This document shows, piece by piece, positions 1 through 8,034 of a stretch of DNA of 64,000 nt (position 1 is its first letter; each line of letters starts with the position of its first letter). Both the position numbers and the translations under genes were made by a program. Below the pieces are notes generated by a model. It made no database searches. It saw nothing but the letters and a program-made list of their open reading frames with translations, and had not been told where the DNA came from. Source of the stretch: Candidatus Manganitrophus morganii (GTDB taxonomy: Bacteria > Nitrospirota > Nitrospiria > SBBL01 > Manganitrophaceae); the NCBI GenBank assembly GCA_021651055.1, contig JAJHOH010000001.1:1798001-1862000 (forward strand). Direction: 5' to 3'.

Positions 1-33
1 CGCTGATTGCGCAATTTTTGTGGAAGGATCGAG

Positions 34-2262
34 ATGAACGCCGAAAAAACCATCAGACCGGGGCGGAACTGTTATCGCATCGCCCAAGCTGACCGGGTCG
101 ATCTCCTGGTCGACGCCGCCGCTTATTACAGGGCTCTTTACCACGCGATTCTCCAGGCGCAAGAGCGCCTTGTTTTCTTAGGATGGCAATTCGACAGCCG
201 TGTCTCCCTCCTTCGCGGAAAGGAGGCCGACCGGGCCCGTTATCCGGTTCAGTTCCTTCCTCTTCTGCAAAAAATCACCGAAGAGCGCCCCCATCTCCAG
301 GTCTACATCTTGGCCTGGGATCACTCCATTGTCTTCTCCCCCGAACGGGAATGGTTTCAGTCGTACCGGTTTCAACAAGGGACGGGAGATCAGATCCATT
401 TTGTCTTCGACCATTTCCATCCTGCGGGAGGAAGCCACCACCAAAAAATCGTTCTGGTAGACGGGGTCGCCGGCTTCTGCGGCGGGCTCGATATCTGCGG
501 CGATCGATGGGACACTCCGCAGCATCGCCGCCAGGATCCCCTTCGGAAAAACGAGGACGGCACCCCGTACAGCCTTTTTCATGACGTTCAGATCGCCGTT
601 CAGGGAGAAGCGGTCCCGGTCTTGGAAGAGATCTTTCTCGACCGATGGGCAGCCGCCACCGGAGAGCGCCTCGCTCCCGTCCGGCCCGATCGCATACGCC
701 GGTTCGATCTTTCCCATACCTTGCGCCTCTCCGGCGGGCCGGCCTCAATCTCAAGAACCGTTCCGGCGGGAACCTGCGGCCGGGAAACGCCGGTGCAAGA
801 GATCGCTCAGCTCTACGATGACGCGATCGCTTCCGCCGAGCGCTTGATCTTGATCGAAAACCAATACTTCACTTCGCGCCGCGTTTTCGATGCCCTCCAT
901 AAGCGGATCTCCGACACAAGCCGCCCCGGCATCGAGGTGGTTGTGATCTTGCCCCAGGCCGCACAAAACTGGAAGGAAGAGCTGGCGATCGGATTCGAGC
1001 AACGGCGCATGCTTCAACGACTAGAGACGGCCGCAAAGGCCAATCATTGCCCGCTCGGAATCTATACCCCGATTAAAACCGGGAACCCTCCCCTTCCGCC
1101 GACGCCGATTTACGTTCACAGCAAGGTGCTGGTGATCGACGACCGGATCCTCTCGATCGGATCGGCCAATACCAGCAACCGGAGTTTGGGGCTCGACACC
1201 GAGTGCAACATCAATATTGAAGCCGACGGGAATCAACGACGCCGGGAAATCGCGATGGTCTGTTATACCCTGTTGGGGGAGCATCTCGAACAGCCGGCGG
1301 AGGCAGTGGAATCATTCATTCAACAAAAACGGGGGTGGGTGACCGCCCTGGATGCCCTCTCCGGACAGAGCGGGCGGCTCCACAAGCTCAACGATACGTT
1401 TCCTGAAACCTGGATCGACCAGGTTCTGCCCGAGGGGATCTGCTTTGATCCGGAATCGCCGCTCAGTTCGGAAGATCTCTTTGAGAAACTCTTTTTCCCG
1501 CCGATCCCATCCGTTCAAGAAGAGGAAGCCCTGGAAGAAAAAGAGCAGGGAGAGCCTCAGAAGCCGGAGGCGCATCCGGAAGGTTCCAAAAAGAGGACTT
1601 TTCTAAAGGGAATTCCGTTGTTTCTCCTCCCCCTGATCGGCATTATCCTCTACTTTTTTTTGGAAAAGAAAGGAATTGATCTTCGCTCCTGGGTGACCAC
1701 CCTCGACGAAGCACGGGCCTCTCACTGGACCATTCCCCTCTTTATGATCGGAACCGTGATCGCAAGTGTGATCTCCTTTCCGATCACTTTCTTTTTAGTC
1801 CTGGGGGGGATCTTGTTCGGGGCGTATTGGGGGACGCTGCTGAATTGGACGGCGGCCCTCGCCGGCGCCACCGTCTCCTACTTCCTCGGCCTCTACCTCG
1901 GGAGGCCGCTCTTTCGCTTCGGCCAGAAGCGGGCCCCCGCGGCGGCCGACTGGATCAAACAGAAGGGATTCTGGGCGATCTTGATCCTCCGGGTCATCGG
2001 CGTTTTTCCATTTACCGTCGTCAATTTTATCGCCGGCGCCAGCAAGATCCGTCTCTCCAATTATCTTCTCGCCACAGCGCTGGGGATGCTTCCGGGAACC
2101 TTTCTGATCTCCTACTTCTCCGACGCCATTCTGCAAGGGACCGTCGACTTTAAAACGAAAAGCTCCCAGCTCCTCTGGGGCCTCTCGTTCGTTCTCCTTC
2201 TCTGGCTCGGCTCCGCCTTCATGAAGAGATGGTGGCTGCGCCGGCAGGAAGCCCTTTCCTAA
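34..2262 (+). CDS. Phospholipase D-like protein fused to a VTT (SNARE-associated/DedA-like) membrane domain
   Basis: 742 aa. The N-terminal half has two PLD catalytic HKD motifs, HQKIVLVD near residue 135 and HSKVLVID near residue 361, so both halves of a phosphodiesterase/transphosphatidylase active site are present. A charged Glu/Lys-rich linker (about 490-520) leads into a C-terminal hydrophobic region of about 200 residues that looks like a VTT domain (FPITFFLVLGGILFGAYWG; RVIGVFPFTVVNFIAG). The likely role is phospholipid head-group cleavage or exchange at the inner membrane, possibly with lipid scrambling or transport by the VTT part; the substrate is unknown. The ATG at 34 is chosen over an upstream in-frame TTG because GGAAGG lies 6 nt before it. 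It converges with the next gene after 21 nt. Confidence 0.85.
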   Translation: MNAEKTIRPGRNCYRIAQADRVDLLVDAAAYYRALYHAILQAQERLVFLGWQFDSRVSLLRGKEADRARYPVQFLPLLQKITEERPHLQVYILAWDHSIVFSPEREWFQSYRFQQGTGDQIHFVFDHFHPAGGSHHQKIVLVDGVAGFCGGLDICGDRWDTPQHRRQDPLRKNEDGTPYSLFHDVQIAVQGEAVPVLEEIFLDRWAAATGERLAPVRPDRIRRFDLSHTLRLSGGPASISRTVPAGTCGRETPVQEIAQLYDDAIASAERLILIENQYFTSRRVFDALHKRISDTSRPGIEVVVILPQAAQNWKEELAIGFEQRRMLQRLETAAKANHCPLGIYTPIKTGNPPLPPTPIYVHSKVLVIDDRILSIGSANTSNRSLGLDTECNINIEADGNQRRREIAMVCYTLLGEHLEQPAEAVESFIQQKRGWVTALDALSGQSGRLHKLNDTFPETWIDQVLPEGICFDPESPLSSEDLFEKLFFPPIPSVQEEEALEEKEQGEPQKPEAHPEGSKKRTFLKGIPLFLLPLIGIILYFFLEKKGIDLRSWVTTLDEARASHWTIPLFMIGTVIASVISFPITFFLVLGGILFGAYWGTLLNWTAALAGATVSYFLGLYLGRPLFRFGQKRAPAAADWIKQKGFWAILILRVIGVFPFTVVNFIAGASKIRLSNYLLATALGMLPGTFLISYFSDAILQGTVDFKTKSSQLLWGLSFVLLLWLGSAFMKRWWLRRQEALS

Positions 2263-2283
2263 TCGATCGATGCGGAAGAAACG

Positions 2284-3165
2284 TTATCTGAGGTAGGTCG
2301 GCAAGATCTCTTCCAGCCCCTGAAACGAGAGGCCCAGCTCCTTCGCGGCGGCACTCTCACTGCAAACGTTGTCTTCCTGAAGCATCGTCAGTTGATCGCG
2401 GGTGAGCGGGGGGCGGGGGAAGATCCGCTCGGCGAGGGCGGCGGGACCTTTGAGCGCCCAGATCGGAAGATGGACTTTCGGGCGGGAGATTTTCTTGATC
2501 CGGAGGATCAGACCGATAAGGTCATTGAGAGTGTAAACACGCGGACCGCAGAGCTCGTAGCGCTTTCCGTAAGCAATCTGGTTATGGAGCGATTGGACGA
2601 AAGCCTCGGCCACATCCTCCACCCAGACCGGCTGAAATCGATTTTCTCCAGGCCCGACGACCGGGACCACCGGCGAGTAGGAAGCGATCTTCGCAAGAAG
2701 ATTGATCGACCGGTCTTCCCGGCCGAAGACCAACGAGGGTCTGAAAACGGTCGCATCAAGCGGTTCGGCGCGGACGAGTTCTTCCGCCTGCCACTTGGTC
2801 CGGTGATAACGGCTCGTCGCCTTCGGACCGGTTCCGAGGGCGCTCATGTGGAGAAGGCGGCGCACCCCGGCCTGCCTCATCGCCTCCACCACATTTCGCG
2901 TTCCATCGACATGCAGTTTCTCGAATGTCTCTCCGCCCGGCTCGACCAGAATGCCGACGAGATGGATGACCGCATCGACCCCCTTCGCCCCGCGGAGCAG
3001 ACTCTCCCGCGAGCCGATCTCTCCGGGGATCCATTCGATTTTTTCATCCGGGATGAAGCGGCGCCGCTCGCTCCGATAAAGCACCCGGACCCGCTCTCCC
3101 TGAGAAAGGAGGCGGCGGACGATGCTCCGGCCGACAAAGCCGGTCCCGCCGGTCACTAGAACCAT
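2284..3165 (-). CDS. NAD(P)-binding epimerase-like protein, complex I NDUFA9-subunit family
   Basis: 293 aa, extended SDR/atypical-SDR fold. The Rossmann motif VTGGTGFVGRS is at the N-terminus and an SDR-type YHRTK lies near residue 118. The family includes the accessory complex-I subunit NDUFA9 and bacterial proteins acting on quinone, sugar or isoprenoid substrates; the substrate here cannot be read from sequence. ATG with GGAG 7 nt upstream. It probably forms an operon with the DUF2892 gene 49 nt upstream on the same strand. Confidence 0.85.
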   Translation of the reverse strand: MVLVTGGTGFVGRSIVRRLLSQGERVRVLYRSERRRFIPDEKIEWIPGEIGSRESLLRGAKGVDAVIHLVGILVEPGGETFEKLHVDGTRNVVEAMRQAGVRRLLHMSALGTGPKATSRYHRTKWQAEELVRAEPLDATVFRPSLVFGREDRSINLLAKIASYSPVVPVVGPGENRFQPVWVEDVAEAFVQSLHNQIAYGKRYELCGPRVYTLNDLIGLILRIKKISRPKVHLPIWALKGPAALAERIFPRPPLTRDQLTMLQEDNVCSESAAAKELGLSFQGLEEILPTYLR

Positions 3166-3214
3166 ACGGTTTCTCCGAGCCCGCTCTGCGAGCCTGCTTC
3201 AATGGGTCGACGGA

Positions 3215-3463
3215 TCATCTCGCAAATGGGAGAAGCCTTTTCCACTTCGGGTAGGTCGAGACCCCCAACAGATGATTCAGCGGGCTGAACCGGAAGAAAG
3301 CGGTGAGAAGCCCATCGAGTCCGATCATCCACATTGCCGTCCGCGCCCAACGGCTCTTCCCCGAAAAGAGGGCGAGGACAGGGAAGAGAAGACCAATTGT
3401 ATACCGAACCCCGCGATCCCAACCACCCACGTTATACGTCTTATAACCTTTATACGCTCTCAT
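3215..3463 (-). CDS. DUF2892 (YgaP-like) small membrane protein
   Basis: 82 aa with two hydrophobic stretches: a first around VRYTIGLLFPVLALFSG and a second around MWMIGLDGLLTAFFRFSP, ending in a PLNHLLG motif. This arrangement (an arginine-led first helix and a C-terminal NxLLGxxTC-like ending) is typical of DUF2892/YgaP transmembrane domains, which often carry a Cys near the end; here the site reads GVSTYPKW, with no Cys. Function unknown. Strong SD (GGAGG, 6 nt before ATG). First gene of a two-gene minus-strand unit. Confidence 0.75.
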   Translation of the reverse strand: MRAYKGYKTYNVGGWDRGVRYTIGLLFPVLALFSGKSRWARTAMWMIGLDGLLTAFFRFSPLNHLLGVSTYPKWKRLLPFAR

Positions 3464-3658
3464 GATGATCCTCCATGGTAAGGGTTACAACAATCCGGGT
3501 TATCTCACAGAATTTACTCCATCATACCGTCTCTCTTTCCGTCGATACAATCCCCTTTTTGGAGGAGACCCCTATTCCCCTTTTGGAGAGGGGTTCGAGG
3601 GGCTCACGCGTCATCTCTGAATTCGGGTATACTTATCTTTGACCCGAGGCCGCAATTG
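3464..3658. other. Divergent intergenic region with short direct repeats
   Basis: No supportable gene. A pyrimidine-rich segment contains two near copies of TCCCCTTTT(T)GGAG (about 3551-3564 and 3575-3587). A mature promoter for the rightward operon follows at 3659-3687. Confidence 0.5.
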
Positions 3659-3687
3659 TTGACTTCCCCCGTATGCTGGCCTATACT
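3659..3687 (+). promoter_or_regulatory. Sigma-70-type promoter of the APC/USP/RCK operon
   Basis: -35 TTGACT at 3659-3664, a 17-nt spacer and -10 TATACT at 3682-3687. It is very close to consensus and points at the permease gene. The expected start near 3694 leaves a leader of about 145 nt. Confidence 0.7.
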
Positions 3688-3693
3688 ATCGTC

Positions 3694-3838
3694 CTTTATA
3701 CGGGGAAGCCGGGTCGCTTCTTTGGATCGCGGGAACCAAATCGCCCAAGCAGAATGTCGCGTTTTCCTTATGGATAAAGAGACAGACCCAATCAAGAGAG
3801 CGGCCGCGGCCGTTTCTCCGGCGATTAGAGAATAGACG
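3694..3838 (+). promoter_or_regulatory. Long structured 5' leader, possible cis-regulatory RNA
   Basis: About 145 nt between the inferred start and the permease ATG with no ORF in a useful frame. A nested stem is visible: GGG-t-CG pairs with CGCCC and encloses TTTGG/CCAAA with the loop ATCGCGGGAA. A perfect palindrome CGGCCGCGGCCG follows near 3802. The string GGGAACCAAAT recalls a loop of c-di-AMP (ydaO-type) riboswitches, but the conserved CAGCUAAC segment of that class is not found, so the class is unassigned. Confidence 0.35.
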
Positions 3839-5407
3839 ATGGCATCTGAAGTTCGAGCGCCGTCCGCCGCGCTGCCCGGAACCCCTGTTGAGCTTCGAAG
3901 GGATGTTTCCATCTGGGGCTCATTCACCTGGGGCTACGCCGACGTCGGCGCCGATGTTTATGTGGCGCTCGGTCTGGTCATGGGCGCCGCCCATGGGGCG
4001 ACGCCGCTTGCCTTCGCCGCCGCCGGTTTCGTTTACATCTTAATCGGCTTCGCCTATACCGAACTTGCCTCCGCCTATCCGGTGGCGGGGGGAGGCCAAT
4101 ACTACACGACGCGGGGGCTGGGCGATATCTGGGGGTTGATCGCCGGCGCCGCGCTGCTGCTCGATTACACCATCTGCATTTCGCTCTTCGCAACCGCTTC
4201 CGCCGGGTATATCAACTTCTTCTTCCCGGCCATCCGCGAATTCGCAATCGATATCGGCCCTTTCCAAGGAATCAATCTGATCTGGGCGGCCGAATCGCTC
4301 TTCCTGATCGTCCTTCTGATGATTCTCAATATCCGGGGGATTCGAGAATCTTCTCTCTTCAATTCGCTCATCGGCGGCCTGGATATGGTCCTGGAAACGA
4401 TCATTATCGTTTTCGGTTTTCTCTTTGCCTGGAAACCGGAGATGGTCGTCTTTCAATTCAAAACTGAATTCCCTTCGACGGAGCAATTCTTTTACGCCGT
4501 CTCGGTCGCCATTATCTCTTACGTCGGATTGGAATCGGTCTCGCAGGCGGCGCAGGAGACCCGCCGTCCCGCGACGATTATTCCGAGAACATCGGTCTCA
4601 TTAATCTGTGTCGTCCTCCTCTTCGCGATGGCCTTTCCGATCCTGGCCCTGGGGGTCCTTCCCTGGCAGGCCCTGGCCGAGCGGGAGTCCGACCCGGTGG
4701 CGGTCTTGGCCAGCGCTATTCCCTATGTCGGTTTTCTGGCCGGTCATGCCGCCGCGGTCCTCGGTGCCACGATCGTCCTCATTTCGGCCAACACGGGGGT
4801 GATGGGGGCCTCCCGACTGAGCTACAGCATGAGCGAGAGCCACCTCTTGAGCCCTTGGTTCAGCGCGGTCCATCCGAAATTCCGGACCCCCGTGCGGGCG
4901 GTCGTCTTCTTCTCGGTTGTGGCGGCGGCTCAGGTGATCTTCAGCTTTCTCACCGGCCCCCACGCCATGGATACGATGGTCAATATGTATGCCTTCGGCG
5001 CGACGCTCGCCTATTTTCTGAGCTTCATCGCCCTGATCGCGCTCCGGATCAAAGACCCCTATACCCCGCGGCCCTATCGAATGCCGTTTAATATTAAGTT
5101 CAAAGGGATCTATATTCCGATCCTCGGCATCGTCGGCGCCTTTGCGACCCTGGCGATGATGGGGGTGGTGCTCTGGACGCATGCCCTCGGACGGGTCGCC
5201 GGTCCCGGTTGGGTCCTCCTCTGGCTTGCGGTTTATCTCTGGTATCGGTGGAAGAACAGGCACCCCCTCTTTTCCAACATTCCACGCGACTGGGAGAAGG
5301 AGCAGATCGCGATTCTGACCTCTGCGGAGGAATTCGATCTCCTGGAGCAATACAAGCATGCCTTGGCGGAACGGAATAAGAAAGAGGCCAAACATGCTTC
5401 ACAATAA
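3839..5407 (+). CDS. APC-superfamily permease, KimA-like candidate cation or amino-acid importer
   Basis: 522 aa with about 12 hydrophobic helices. The first helix reads GYADVGADVY (residues 32-41) instead of the GSG motif of classical amino-acid permeases, so it carries two Asp residues. The YPVAGGG, LLLDYTICIS and LNIRGIRES motifs in helices 2-6 resemble, by memory, the K+ importer KimA more than typical amino-acid permeases. The C-terminal tail after residue 460 is hydrophilic and short, with no USP domain. It is the first gene of a five-gene run with a small membrane protein, a USP and two RCK proteins, which argues for potassium or a nucleotide-gated substrate. An ordinary amino-acid permease remains possible. 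Confidence 0.8.
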   Translation: MASEVRAPSAALPGTPVELRRDVSIWGSFTWGYADVGADVYVALGLVMGAAHGATPLAFAAAGFVYILIGFAYTELASAYPVAGGGQYYTTRGLGDIWGLIAGAALLLDYTICISLFATASAGYINFFFPAIREFAIDIGPFQGINLIWAAESLFLIVLLMILNIRGIRESSLFNSLIGGLDMVLETIIIVFGFLFAWKPEMVVFQFKTEFPSTEQFFYAVSVAIISYVGLESVSQAAQETRRPATIIPRTSVSLICVVLLFAMAFPILALGVLPWQALAERESDPVAVLASAIPYVGFLAGHAAAVLGATIVLISANTGVMGASRLSYSMSESHLLSPWFSAVHPKFRTPVRAVVFFSVVAAAQVIFSFLTGPHAMDTMVNMYAFGATLAYFLSFIALIALRIKDPYTPRPYRMPFNIKFKGIYIPILGIVGAFATLAMMGVVLWTHALGRVAGPGWVLLWLAVYLWYRWKNRHPLFSNIPRDWEKEQIAILTSAEEFDLLEQYKHALAERNKKEAKHASQ

Positions 5408-5639
5408 AGAGCACATCATGACGACCCTTCGATCGTTGTCTCTTCGAGACAAGGTCCTGATGATTAATATGTTCCTCTACTTCGCCGTCGGCGGCGCAAT
5501 CCTCTACCGCGCCTTCTTCCGTCACGCCTCCTGGCCGGCCTATTTGATCGGATCTCTTTTTCTGCTGATCGGGAGTTATCGTTTTTATCTCATCTATAAA
5601 GCATTGTCGAAAGGGGGAGGGGAGGTTGCGGAGAGATGA
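5394..5639 (+). CDS. Small two-helix membrane protein of unknown function
   Basis: 81 aa. It has hydrophobic stretches around MINMFLYFAVGGAILY and WPAYLIGSLFLLIGSYRF, separated by a short basic loop. The ATG at 5394 overlaps the end of the permease and has AGAGG 6 nt upstream; an alternative ATG is at 5418. It overlaps the next gene by 4 nt (ATGA). The tight coupling on both sides suggests a small subunit or assembly partner of the permease. I recognise no family. Confidence 0.7.
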   Translation: MLHNKEHIMTTLRSLSLRDKVLMINMFLYFAVGGAILYRAFFRHASWPAYLIGSLFLLIGSYRFYLIYKALSKGGGEVAER

Positions 5640-6214
5640 TCGAGCTGATCGATCAGATCAACCCCCTGGGAGGGGTAATCGCCCTTTTCTTTGTTGTTTC
5701 GCTCATCTCGATCCTCTGGTGGATGCTTCATCCTCCGGATTACATCCCGGCGGCCGCCGCAAAAGCGCGCCACTCGGTTTTTGCCATCAAAAAGATCTTG
5801 GTCCCGACCGTCGGTCTCCCCTATGCGGAACGGGGGGTCGAATTGGCCTGCCGACTCGGCTCCGAACAGGGGGCGGAGATCCTCTTGACCTATGTGGTGG
5901 AAGTCCCCCGCACGATGCCGCTCGGGATCCCCCTCCCCGACGCGGAGCAGGAGGGAAACGAAGCGTTGGAGCGGGCCTGCTCCATCGTCAAGCTCCATGG
6001 GCTTCCCTCCCAGAAGATTCTCCAGCGGGCCCGTCTGGCGGGGGAGGAGATCGCCCGGATTGCGCGGGATCGGGATGTCGATCTGATCATCTTGGGAATC
6101 CGGTCCGAGCCGGGCTTACGGGACGCCATCTTGGGGAGAACATCGGACATCATCCTTCGGCATTCTCCCTGCGAGGTGCTCATTGATAAGTTGCCGAAGG
6201 GGGCGCAAGAGTAG
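5636..6214 (+). CDS. Universal stress protein with N-terminal membrane anchor
   Basis: 192 aa. Residues 12-30 are hydrophobic (a transmembrane anchor); the rest from about residue 50 is a single UspA fold (IKKILVPTVGLPYAERG at the start, HSPCEVLI at the end). The ATP-loop region GLRDAILGRTSD is partly conserved. UspA domains bind ATP/AMP, and some bind cyclic nucleotides. A membrane-tethered Usp directly after a permease is consistent with a cytoplasmic regulatory subunit. Start ATGA overlaps the upstream stop. Confidence 0.85.
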   Translation: MIELIDQINPLGGVIALFFVVSLISILWWMLHPPDYIPAAAAKARHSVFAIKKILVPTVGLPYAERGVELACRLGSEQGAEILLTYVVEVPRTMPLGIPLPDAEQEGNEALERACSIVKLHGLPSQKILQRARLAGEEIARIARDRDVDLIILGIRSEPGLRDAILGRTSDIILRHSPCEVLIDKLPKGAQE

Positions 6215-6328
6215 CGGCGCACATAACGCACCGATCACATGATGAGGCCGGGTCGTGATCGGGGACTCCCCTTTGAACTTCCCGGGCCAAACGATTATAC
6301 TGTAGACAAATTGACCCTTGGGGAAACG

Positions 6329-6733
6329 ATGCATATTGTGATTCTTGGCTCCGGAAGGCTCGGGTCGCGTCTGGCGAATGCCCTGGTTCAAAAAGGGCAT
6401 AAAATCACCATTGTCGATGCGGAAGAGACAAAATTCAAAAACCTCGAAGAACATGAAAACATCCAGCGGGTCGGCGGGAATATTTTTAATGAAGAAACGG
6501 CCGACCTGGTCTTCGCGGAACCGGTCGACGTCTTCATCGCCGTGACCGGAAGTGATAATATCAATTTGATGGTCTCTCAAGCGATGCAGAAGAAGTATAA
6601 GATCCCAAAGGTCCTCATCCGGGTCTTCGATCCGACCCTCTCTTCGGTCTATCGCGATCTCGGCCTTGAGACGGTCTGCCCCACAAATTTCGCCCTACAA
6701 GAAATGTTGAAGATGTTGGAGAAGGGGGTCTAA
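6329..6733 (+). CDS. TrkA/RCK N-terminal-domain protein (RCK_N only)
   Basis: 134 aa. It starts with the Rossmann motif MHIVILGSGRLGSRLA and continues as a single RCK_N (TrkA-N) domain to the end, with no RCK_C. These domains bind NAD(H) or ATP/ADP and gate K+ transporters as ring-shaped assemblies. The ATG at 6329 is used because the Rossmann strand begins immediately there. The next RCK gene starts 3 nt after the stop, suggesting a hetero-oligomer. About 115 nt separate it from the Usp gene. Confidence 0.85.
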   Translation: MHIVILGSGRLGSRLANALVQKGHKITIVDAEETKFKNLEEHENIQRVGGNIFNEETADLVFAEPVDVFIAVTGSDNINLMVSQAMQKKYKIPKVLIRVFDPTLSSVYRDLGLETVCPTNFALQEMLKMLEKGV

Positions 6734-6736
6734 CCG

Positions 6737-7390
6737 GTGTACATCATTATCGTCGGCGGGGGAAAGGTCGGATATAACCTAACGAAGCTGCTCCTGGCGG
6801 AAGAACATGAGGTCCTGCTGATCGAAAAAGACAAGACGAAAACCGCCGGCCTGGCGAGAGAGTTCGGGGAGTCGTTGATGGAGGGAAACGGCTCCCGCGT
6901 CAGCATTCTTCGAGAAGCGGGGGCCAATCGCGCCGACGTTCTCGTGGCGGTCACCGGGACCGATGAGGATAACCTCGTCATCTGCCAGGTCGCCAAGGCG
7001 GTTTTTAAATGCCCGCGCACCATCGCCCGCGTGAACGACCCGGGGAACGAATCGCTTTTTTCCACACTGGGGATCGATGCCACCGTCAGCTCGACCCGCC
7101 TGATCGATGCGTTGATTGAAGAACAGGTGAAGGCGGAGGATATGGTGATCCCGCTGGTAACCCTCCGCGCGGGGAATGTCGAGATCATCGAGGTCGACCT
7201 CTCCCGCTCCTCCGGAATGATGGGGAAGAAGATCCGAGAGATCCACCTCCCCGAGGGGGCGATCTTCATTTCAATTCTCCGGGGGGACGAAGTCGTCATT
7301 CCGAAAGGAGACACCGAGCTTATTCCCGGCGACAAAGTGGTCGCGCTCGTCAGGAAAGAGGCGGAGCAGGCGCTCCGAGAGATGCTCTGA
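6737..7390 (+). CDS. TrkA-family RCK protein (RCK_N + RCK_C)
   Basis: 217 aa from GTG. RCK_N (1-135) begins MYIIIVGGGKVGYNL and has a conserved EKD acidic end of beta-2 near residue 31. RCK_C (about 140-217) reads IHLPEGAIFISILRG...IPKGDTELIPGDKVVAL, the domain that binds c-di-AMP or ions in some KtrA/CpaA proteins. With the preceding RCK_N-only protein and the upstream permease it makes a likely nucleotide-gated transport complex. No TrkH/KtrB pore is in the window, so the APC permease is the obvious partner. Confidence 0.87.
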   Translation: MYIIIVGGGKVGYNLTKLLLAEEHEVLLIEKDKTKTAGLAREFGESLMEGNGSRVSILREAGANRADVLVAVTGTDEDNLVICQVAKAVFKCPRTIARVNDPGNESLFSTLGIDATVSSTRLIDALIEEQVKAEDMVIPLVTLRAGNVEIIEVDLSRSSGMMGKKIREIHLPEGAIFISILRGDEVVIPKGDTELIPGDKVVALVRKEAEQALREML

Positions 7391-7473
7391 CGCCCGTTTC
7401 TCCATTCGGTTCCGCCCGCTTCTCCTCCATGCACCCCTTTTGCTCTTCCGCTTTTTTCACGGCCCGATTCTCC

Positions 7474-7503
7474 TTGACAGGAGGAGGAGGGATTCGCTAC
7501 CAT
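7474..7503 (+). promoter_or_regulatory. Putative promoter of rpiB-glyA-nrdR
   Basis: TTGACA at 7474-7479, 18-nt spacer, TACCAT at 7498-7503, 24 nt before the rpiB start. The spacer is a repeated GGA tract. Confidence 0.45.
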
Positions 7504-7527
7504 CCCAGGACTTGATAGAGACCTATA

Positions 7528-7977
7528 ATGAAGCTTGCGATCGCCTCAGATCATGCCGGTTTCGGGCTGAAAAATCGGATCCTCCGGTACCTGTCCGAAA
7601 AAAAAGTGGACGCCGTCGATTTCGGCGCCGACGGTCGCGATTCGGTCGACTACCCCGATTATGCCATCCAGGTGGCCGAATCGGTTTCGAAGGGGACGCT
7701 CGACCGCGGCATTCTCATCTGCGGAACCGGCATCGGCATGTCGATTACGGCCAACAAGTTTCCCGGCGTCCGCGCGGCACTCTGCCATAACGCCGTCACC
7801 GCAGAGGCGAGCCGGCGTCACAACGATGCAAACGTCCTTGTTCTGGGAGAGCGGGTGCTCGACGAGGAGACGGCGGTCCAAATCGTCCGGATCTGGCTCG
7901 AAACCGATTTCGAAGCGGGACGCCATCAACGACGACTAGATAAAATTCGCGCCATCGAAAAGGCCCATCCCGATTGA
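7528..7977 (+). CDS. rpiB: Ribose-5-phosphate isomerase B
   Basis: 149 aa, normal RpiB length. SDHAGF at the N-terminus and the phosphate loop with catalytic Cys, ILICGTGIGMSI, followed by AALCHN (conserved His), identify it. It interconverts ribose-5-P and ribulose-5-P in the pentose phosphate pathway (some homologues act on allose-6-P). It leads the rpiB-glyA-nrdR cluster, an order common in many bacteria that links pentose/one-carbon supply to nucleotide synthesis. Confidence 0.95.
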   Translation: MKLAIASDHAGFGLKNRILRYLSEKKVDAVDFGADGRDSVDYPDYAIQVAESVSKGTLDRGILICGTGIGMSITANKFPGVRAALCHNAVTAEASRRHNDANVLVLGERVLDEETAVQIVRIWLETDFEAGRHQRRLDKIRAIEKAHPD

Positions 7978-8034
7978 TCGGCCCAAGAAGGAAACGGTTC
8001 ATCCACAATAGAAAATAGCGTTGAGGATTTCGAG

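Noticed and set aside
3694-3838. c-di-AMP (ydaO-type) riboswitch as a firm call
   Set aside because: Only one loop-like string fits; the conserved CAGCUAAC segment was not found. Kept as an unassigned leader.
3604-3927. 107-codon leftward frame over the permease promoter and leader
   Set aside because: It overlaps the promoter and the start of the permease and lacks an SD.
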